Of a stretch of 9,562 nucleotides of DNA, positions 7,198 to 9,562 are shown in pieces. The notes under the pieces were generated by a model. That model had not been told where the DNA came from. It was given only the letters and a program-made list of their open reading frames with translations, and did no database searches. This stretch comes from Actinomycetota bacterium (lineage in GTDB: Bacteria; Actinomycetota; CADDZG01; WHSQ01), in assembly GCA_013695055.1 (NCBI GenBank), contig JACDBF010000158.1, positions 1 to 9,562 of the forward strand, written 5' to 3'. Both the position numbers and the translations under genes were made by a program. The number at the start of each line of letters is the position of its first letter. The first letter of the stretch is position 1.

Positions 7198-8004
7198 CTA
7201 TCGAGCTGTGAACGCTTGCAACCGACGGCCCGCCTGGTGATCTGAGCCATAGGTCAGGCGAGCACAATGGGCCCGGCCGCACACGCCGGCGAGCAACCCG
7301 AGTTTGTCCTGGTCGACGTCGCGCAGTTGGCGGCCGCAGAGGGCAGTGGTTTCGGCCACCGTCGATTCGGCCAACTCAGCTCCGGCCCCCTCGCGGAAAT
7401 TGAGAACGACGACGTGGTCGATTGTTGCAGGGTGCAGATCGGTCCCAACGAGTGAGGTTGCAGGGACGAGAAAGGCTTCGTCCTCCTTCGGTGCCCACGA
7501 GGGCGGCCGCTTCCAGTAACGCGAATAGCGGCCCCATGGCCGCAGCTTGATCCCGAGGGGCTTGGGGAAAGGCAGGACTTTCCCTGATCCGCTCTTGATG
7601 GGAGCGACGTCATCGCTGAAAAGCGACCAGTCACGCGTGACCAACTCCATCGCAAGACTCGTCTTTCCAGCATAAGGATCTCCCACGAGCAGCAATGCCG
7701 ACCCGCTTCGGACAACGACGGCGGCATGGAGATCAAGGATCTCGGTCGCCTTTTCGAGAGCGGCTGCCACCAACTTGTTGCGAATCTCTATGAGGGTCTT
7801 CCACGGGCTGTTCTCGAGGCTTGGCTCGCCCATTCCCTGCACGGTCCAACCGTCTTGGGTCTTCATGACGACGACGGTGAGTGACGGAGTATGCCTGCTG
7901 CCTAGGAATGGCTCCCAAAGCTGCTCCAGGGCGTCATTCATGAGATCGTCGCTTGTGTTGATCGTGAAGCTGCTGCTGAGGATGGTCAGATCCAGGTGTT
8001 GCAC
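7198..8004 (-). CDS. HPr kinase-like P-loop protein (HprK-related)
   Basis: 268 residues from GTG 8004, with a stop (TAG) at 7198-7200. Residues 90-150 match the catalytic core of HPr kinase/phosphorylase: LHAAVVV with His93, a Walker A loop GDPYAGKT (108-115), SLFSDD with Asp131/Asp132, and PFPKPLGIKLRP; order and spacing are those of HprK. The second Asp region and a basic C-terminus follow. It lacks the N-terminal domain of true HprK, having instead an unassigned 85-residue beta-rich segment. True HprK phosphorylates Ser46 of HPr to control carbon use. This shorter type belongs to the HPr-related kinases found with PqqD-like proteins and nucleotidyltransferases, whose substrate is not known; some related kinases modify lasso peptides. 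Only six bases and no SD separate it from the gene upstream, in the same frame, so translation is probably coupled. Confidence 0.8.
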   Translation of the reverse strand: MQHLDLTILSSSFTINTSDDLMNDALEQLWEPFLGSRHTPSLTVVVMKTQDGWTVQGMGEPSLENSPWKTLIEIRNKLVAAALEKATEILDLHAAVVVRSGSALLLVGDPYAGKTSLAMELVTRDWSLFSDDVAPIKSGSGKVLPFPKPLGIKLRPWGRYSRYWKRPPSWAPKEDEAFLVPATSLVGTDLHPATIDHVVVLNFREGAGAELAESTVAETTALCGRQLRDVDQDKLGLLAGVCGRAHCARLTYGSDHQAGRRLQAFTAR

Positions 8005-8010
8005 GTGTGC

Positions 8011-8661
8011 TCAGCCGTCGAAATTCGTTCGCAGGTAGGCCATGACTGCAGCGGGATCCGGCGCGCTTACCGCGGTCATCTTCTTGCTCATAGAGGTCAC
8101 GAGCCGGATCTCCGATGGCCCCACCTGCCCGAACCTCATCGTCAGGAAAGAGAAGGGCAACAGCGCCCCCCCCGTTCGTACGACTCTCTCGGGGTGCTTG
8201 ACGTCGTCGGCTGCAAACACGACGACCTCGGGTGATATCTCTCCCCAGTCATCGCACTCGAAGGTCCCGTGCTCCGACAATCGGGGATAGGGATCGGCCG
8301 AGAAGGTCACACCCAGCCTCTCGAGTCGCCTTCGATAAACTGATCTATTGAACAAATCCCGACCGTAGAGACCGAAGCGATCGTCGAAGCGGATGGGATG
8401 GAAGCAGTAGGTGGGGCGTTCGTGCGATCTCACGATCGCCTCTACGAGCAGGTTGACGCGCTCGCACACGGCATCGATGCTGCGGTCGGCGAAGACTGTG
8501 GCATTCCCCAGGTACAAAGCGGGTAGCTTGCGCGGTTTCTTCGCCGGATCAGCTGTCAGATCGACAGTGTCTATCACGAGGCTGAACATGCCCTCGTGAC
8601 TTCGATCACGCGGGCTAGGCTTGCCCGTCGATCTCGGCAGCTGCCCGAGCAATCCCGGCAC
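8011..8661 (-). CDS. Unrecognised protein of the pqqD-hprK operon (possibly 5'-interrupted)
   Basis: I do not recognise this family. The uninterrupted frame gives 216 residues from GTG 8661 or 192 from ATG 8589 (MFSLVIDTVDLT). Neither has a good SD: only GAGGGC sits directly against 8589. The protein is soluble-looking, mixed alpha/beta, with no signal peptide or membrane segment. Conspicuous parts are LPALYLGNATVFADRS, a Cys/His-bearing YCFHPIRFDDRFGLYGRDLF, and FECDDWGEISPEVVVFAADD. Reading 5' of GTG 8661 in the same frame gives plausible protein (including GGLVWAESRWILSNGEW) back to a TGA at 8743-8745, and beyond it to an ATG at 8817 overlapping the pqqD stop. The native gene may therefore be 8011-8817 (268 residues) with one premature stop. 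Its place between pqqD and hprK implies a role in the same pathway. Confidence 0.65.
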   Translation of the reverse strand: MPGLLGQLPRSTGKPSPRDRSHEGMFSLVIDTVDLTADPAKKPRKLPALYLGNATVFADRSIDAVCERVNLLVEAIVRSHERPTYCFHPIRFDDRFGLYGRDLFNRSVYRRRLERLGVTFSADPYPRLSEHGTFECDDWGEISPEVVVFAADDVKHPERVVRTGGALLPFSFLTMRFGQVGPSEIRLVTSMSKKMTAVSAPDPAAVMAYLRTNFDG

Positions 8662-8709
8662 GTTGCACCGTGCTTCTACCCACTCTCCATTGGAAAGGAT
8701 CCATCGCGA

Positions 8710-8733
8710 TTCGGCCCAGACCAGGCCGCCGAA
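8710..8733 (-). other. Hairpin nine bases downstream of an in-frame TGA
   Basis: On the minus strand TTCGGC and GCCGAA (plus-strand positions 8728-8733 and 8710-8715) are perfectly complementary around 12 bases, and inside them CC can pair with GG to lengthen the stem with a small bulge. The hairpin begins 9 bases after the TGA at 8745-8743. In GC-rich DNA such a hairpin can be chance. Confidence 0.35.
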
Positions 8734-8742
8734 AGGATCGGG

Positions 8743-8817
8743 TCACCCAGACGCGCTCTCGGGGATCGGTCCGTCGCTGGCGGTGACGGTCCCGGGCCGC
8801 CCGAGGTCCTCAGTCAT
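8743..8817 (-). pseudogene. Possible true 5' end of the unrecognised gene, closed by an in-frame TGA
   Basis: ATG at 8817 overlaps the pqqD stop codon (8812-8810), a usual arrangement for coupled genes. It opens 24 codons (MTEDLGRPGTVTASDG onward) with G or C at nearly every third position, then TGA at 8745-8743, after which the same frame continues without a stop into the gene ending at 8011. This suggests a nonsense mutation, a sequencing error, or readthrough. It could also be chance, with the downstream start being the real one. Confidence 0.45.
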
Positions 8818-9058
8818 CGACGAGCAAGCCCCCCTCTTTCATCTGCTCAATCATCTGGGTGAGCTCTTCGTCGAAATCCGGCTCGTCTTCATAGGTGCTA
8901 CGGACTTCAGCAAGGGCCCGCTGGTATCCGTGCTCGAGCACGATGGCAAGGAACAGAGCGGCCGGGGGGTTCAGGTAATGGAGCTGACCCGTTGACGCGT
9001 CGAGCGCGACCGCCTCGTCGTCCACCCACTCGACGTGCACCCCCTCCATTACGCGCAT
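8810..9058 (-). CDS. PqqD-like small protein (peptide chaperone / RRE family)
   Basis: 82 residues from ATG 9058 (ATG 9049 is an alternative). The sequence follows the PqqD pattern: an N-terminal strand pair VHVEWVDDEAVALD, then GQLHYLNPPAALFLAIVLEHG (about 24-44), a helix with RALAEVRSTY, and a C-terminal helix ending KEGGLLVDD. PqqD proteins are winged-helix RiPP-recognition modules that hold a leader peptide for a partner enzyme; in HprK-related systems the bound peptide is unknown. The length is typical. No SD precedes the start on this strand, but TATACT lies seven bases upstream of the ATG, so the message may be leaderless. It is the first gene of a minus-strand operon with the unrecognised gene and the HprK-like gene. 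The start region is divergent from the Wzz-type gene at 9268. Confidence 0.8.
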   Translation of the reverse strand: MRVMEGVHVEWVDDEAVALDASTGQLHYLNPPAALFLAIVLEHGYQRALAEVRSTYEDEPDFDEELTQMIEQMKEGGLLVDD

Positions 9059-9065
9059 GGAGCGT

Positions 9066-9071
9066 AGTATA
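9066..9071 (-). promoter_or_regulatory. Candidate -10 box for a leaderless pqqD-like transcript
   Basis: TATACT on the minus strand ends seven bases before ATG 9058, which would put the transcription start on or next to the A of the start codon. The -35 region is poor (TTCCCT at a 16-base spacing). Leaderless genes are common in actinobacteria. Confidence 0.4.
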
Positions 9072-9080
9072 GGAGGAAGA

Positions 9081-9305
9081 ATGGGGCAGGGAACCCCGGA
9101 TCGTAGGCGTTCGACAGAGTGTACCTTGGGCAGTCGATGGCGACGAGAGCAGGAGCGACGGGCTATTCCGACCAGTCTCCCGGGGCCGGGTTTGCGCCCG
9201 GCGGAGCAATTATCTATGCGGCGATTCGACGGGACCATACTCGAGCGCGGCGTGCAGGGCGGACCGGATGAACGACGATTTAGAGCAGCCTATAGATATT
9301 CGTGA
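9081..9305 (+). CDS. Doubtful small ORF with strong ribosome binding site
   Basis: ATG 9081 is preceded four bases upstream by AGGAGG (9071-9076), one of the best SD sequences in the window, and opens 74 codons ending at 9305. The product is Arg-rich, resembles no family I know, and overlaps the Wzz-type gene by 38 bases in another frame. It could be a leader or coupling ORF for that gene, but composition suggests a chance frame in GC-rich DNA. Confidence 0.2.
   Translation: MGQGTPDRRRSTECTLGSRWRREQERRAIPTSLPGPGLRPAEQLSMRRFDGTILERGVQGGPDERRFRAAYRYS
9185..9202 (+). other. Hairpin in the pqqD-wzz divergent region
   Basis: GCCGGG (9185-9190), loop TTTGCG, CCCGGC (9197-9202) is a perfect six-pair stem, 65 bases before the Wzz-type start. 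It may be an attenuator or RNA leader element. No T run follows directly, so it is not a clear terminator. Confidence 0.3.
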
Positions 9306-9562
9306 GTACCTCGCGATCCTGAGGGCGCGCAAGTGGACCGTCCTCATCGTGGTGGCCGTCGTGGTCGGTATCGCCCTCGCATACTCGCTGCGTCAAACCC
9401 CGTTGTACTCGGCCGAGGCCCGGGTGCTGGTCAAGCCGATCACCTCCAACGAGGTCTACATCCCTCCACCCAATCTCCAGACCGAAGCGGAGATCTTGGC
9501 GTCCGAGCCGGTCGCCAAGCTGGTAAGCAAGGATCTCGGTGTACAGCAGCCGGCCTCATCTC
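9268..9562 (+). CDS. Wzz-type chain-length determinant / polysaccharide co-polymerase (5' part)
   Basis: First 98 residues of a membrane protein that, in its family, controls polymer length during Wzy-dependent exopolysaccharide or capsule assembly and often activates a tyrosine kinase. It runs off the window at 9562. Seen: a short acidic N-terminus, IDIREYLAILRARKW (9-23), a transmembrane helix (about 24-41), then the periplasmic/outer strand YSAEARVLVKP (47-57), followed by NLQTEAEILASEPVAKLVSK, all typical of the Wzz N-terminal domain. Start ATG 9268 has only a weak purine-rich SD. The C-terminal helix and any fused kinase domain are not visible. It is divergent from the pqqD-like gene with 209 bases between. 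Confidence 0.9.
   Translation, partial: MNDDLEQPIDIREYLAILRARKWTVLIVVAVVVGIALAYSLRQTPLYSAEARVLVKPITSNEVYIPPPNLQTEAEILASEPVAKLVSKDLGVQQPASS

Noticed and set aside
6297..7211. 304-codon plus-strand frame overlapping the nucleotidyltransferase gene
   Set aside because: Arg-rich shadow frame; the LKG and DSD motifs are in the 6217 frame.
8743..8745. Genome-wide recoding of TGA as an amino acid
   Set aside because: clpC, the LPXTG gene, the nucleotidyltransferase and pqqD all end properly at TGA, so TGA is a normal stop here.
9059..9267. Cyclic-di-GMP or other known riboswitch before the Wzz gene
   Set aside because: I could not find the conserved core sequences of any class I know; only a simple hairpin is visible.

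Overview
The window is GC-rich, with strong G/C preference at third codon positions. It looks like a chromosomal segment of an actinobacterium (Actinomycetota), probably an uncultured or deep-branching one. The grounds are the lysS ... clpC neighbourhood (in mycobacteria lysS and clpC flank lsr2), a UVR-containing ClpC rather than ClpB, an LPXTG surface protein, a Tat substrate with an RRRFLRR motif, GTG/TTG starts and a possible leaderless promoter. I cannot name a genus.

Layout: (1) 1-711, the 3' end of lysS (class II lysyl-tRNA synthetase), followed by a small hairpin with a T tract. (2) 776-2218, a lipoprotein of the type I (Leu/Ile/Val-like) solute-binding fold with no transporter genes beside it; no lsr2 is seen here. 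(3) 2219-2557, a non-coding leader with a TATAAT box and a 13-bp palindrome, then clpC (2558-5083), intact and complete, followed by two hairpins. (4) 5224-6158, a two-gene unit with TGATG-overlapping stop and start: an exported LPFTG-anchored protein, then a 101-residue Tat-exported protein whose mature part is 12 Cys in 59 residues with CC-doublet spacing like inhibitor cystine knots. (5) 6217-7197 on the + strand, a nucleotidyltransferase-fold protein (NTP_transf_5 type). It meets, stop codon against stop codon with no base between, a minus-strand operon (9058 down to 7198): a PqqD-like protein, an unrecognised protein, and an HPr-kinase-like P-loop protein. (6) 9268 to the end, the start of a Wzz-type chain-length/co-polymerase protein, marking the edge of an exopolysaccharide or capsule locus.

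How they fit: lysS and clpC are housekeeping genes. From 5.2 kb on the content is accessory and surface-related. The trio NTP_transf_5 / HprK-like / PqqD-like next to a Wzz gene matches an uncharacterised association (the 'HPr-rel-A' type of system) that I know to occur near polysaccharide loci; its chemistry is not established. The two most notable things are the coupled LPXTG + double-knot Cys-rich pair, and the unrecognised gene between pqqD and hprK. The open frame of that gene runs 5' past its apparent start to an ATG overlapping the pqqD stop, broken only by one in-frame TGA (8743-8745) that has a hairpin 9 nt downstream.
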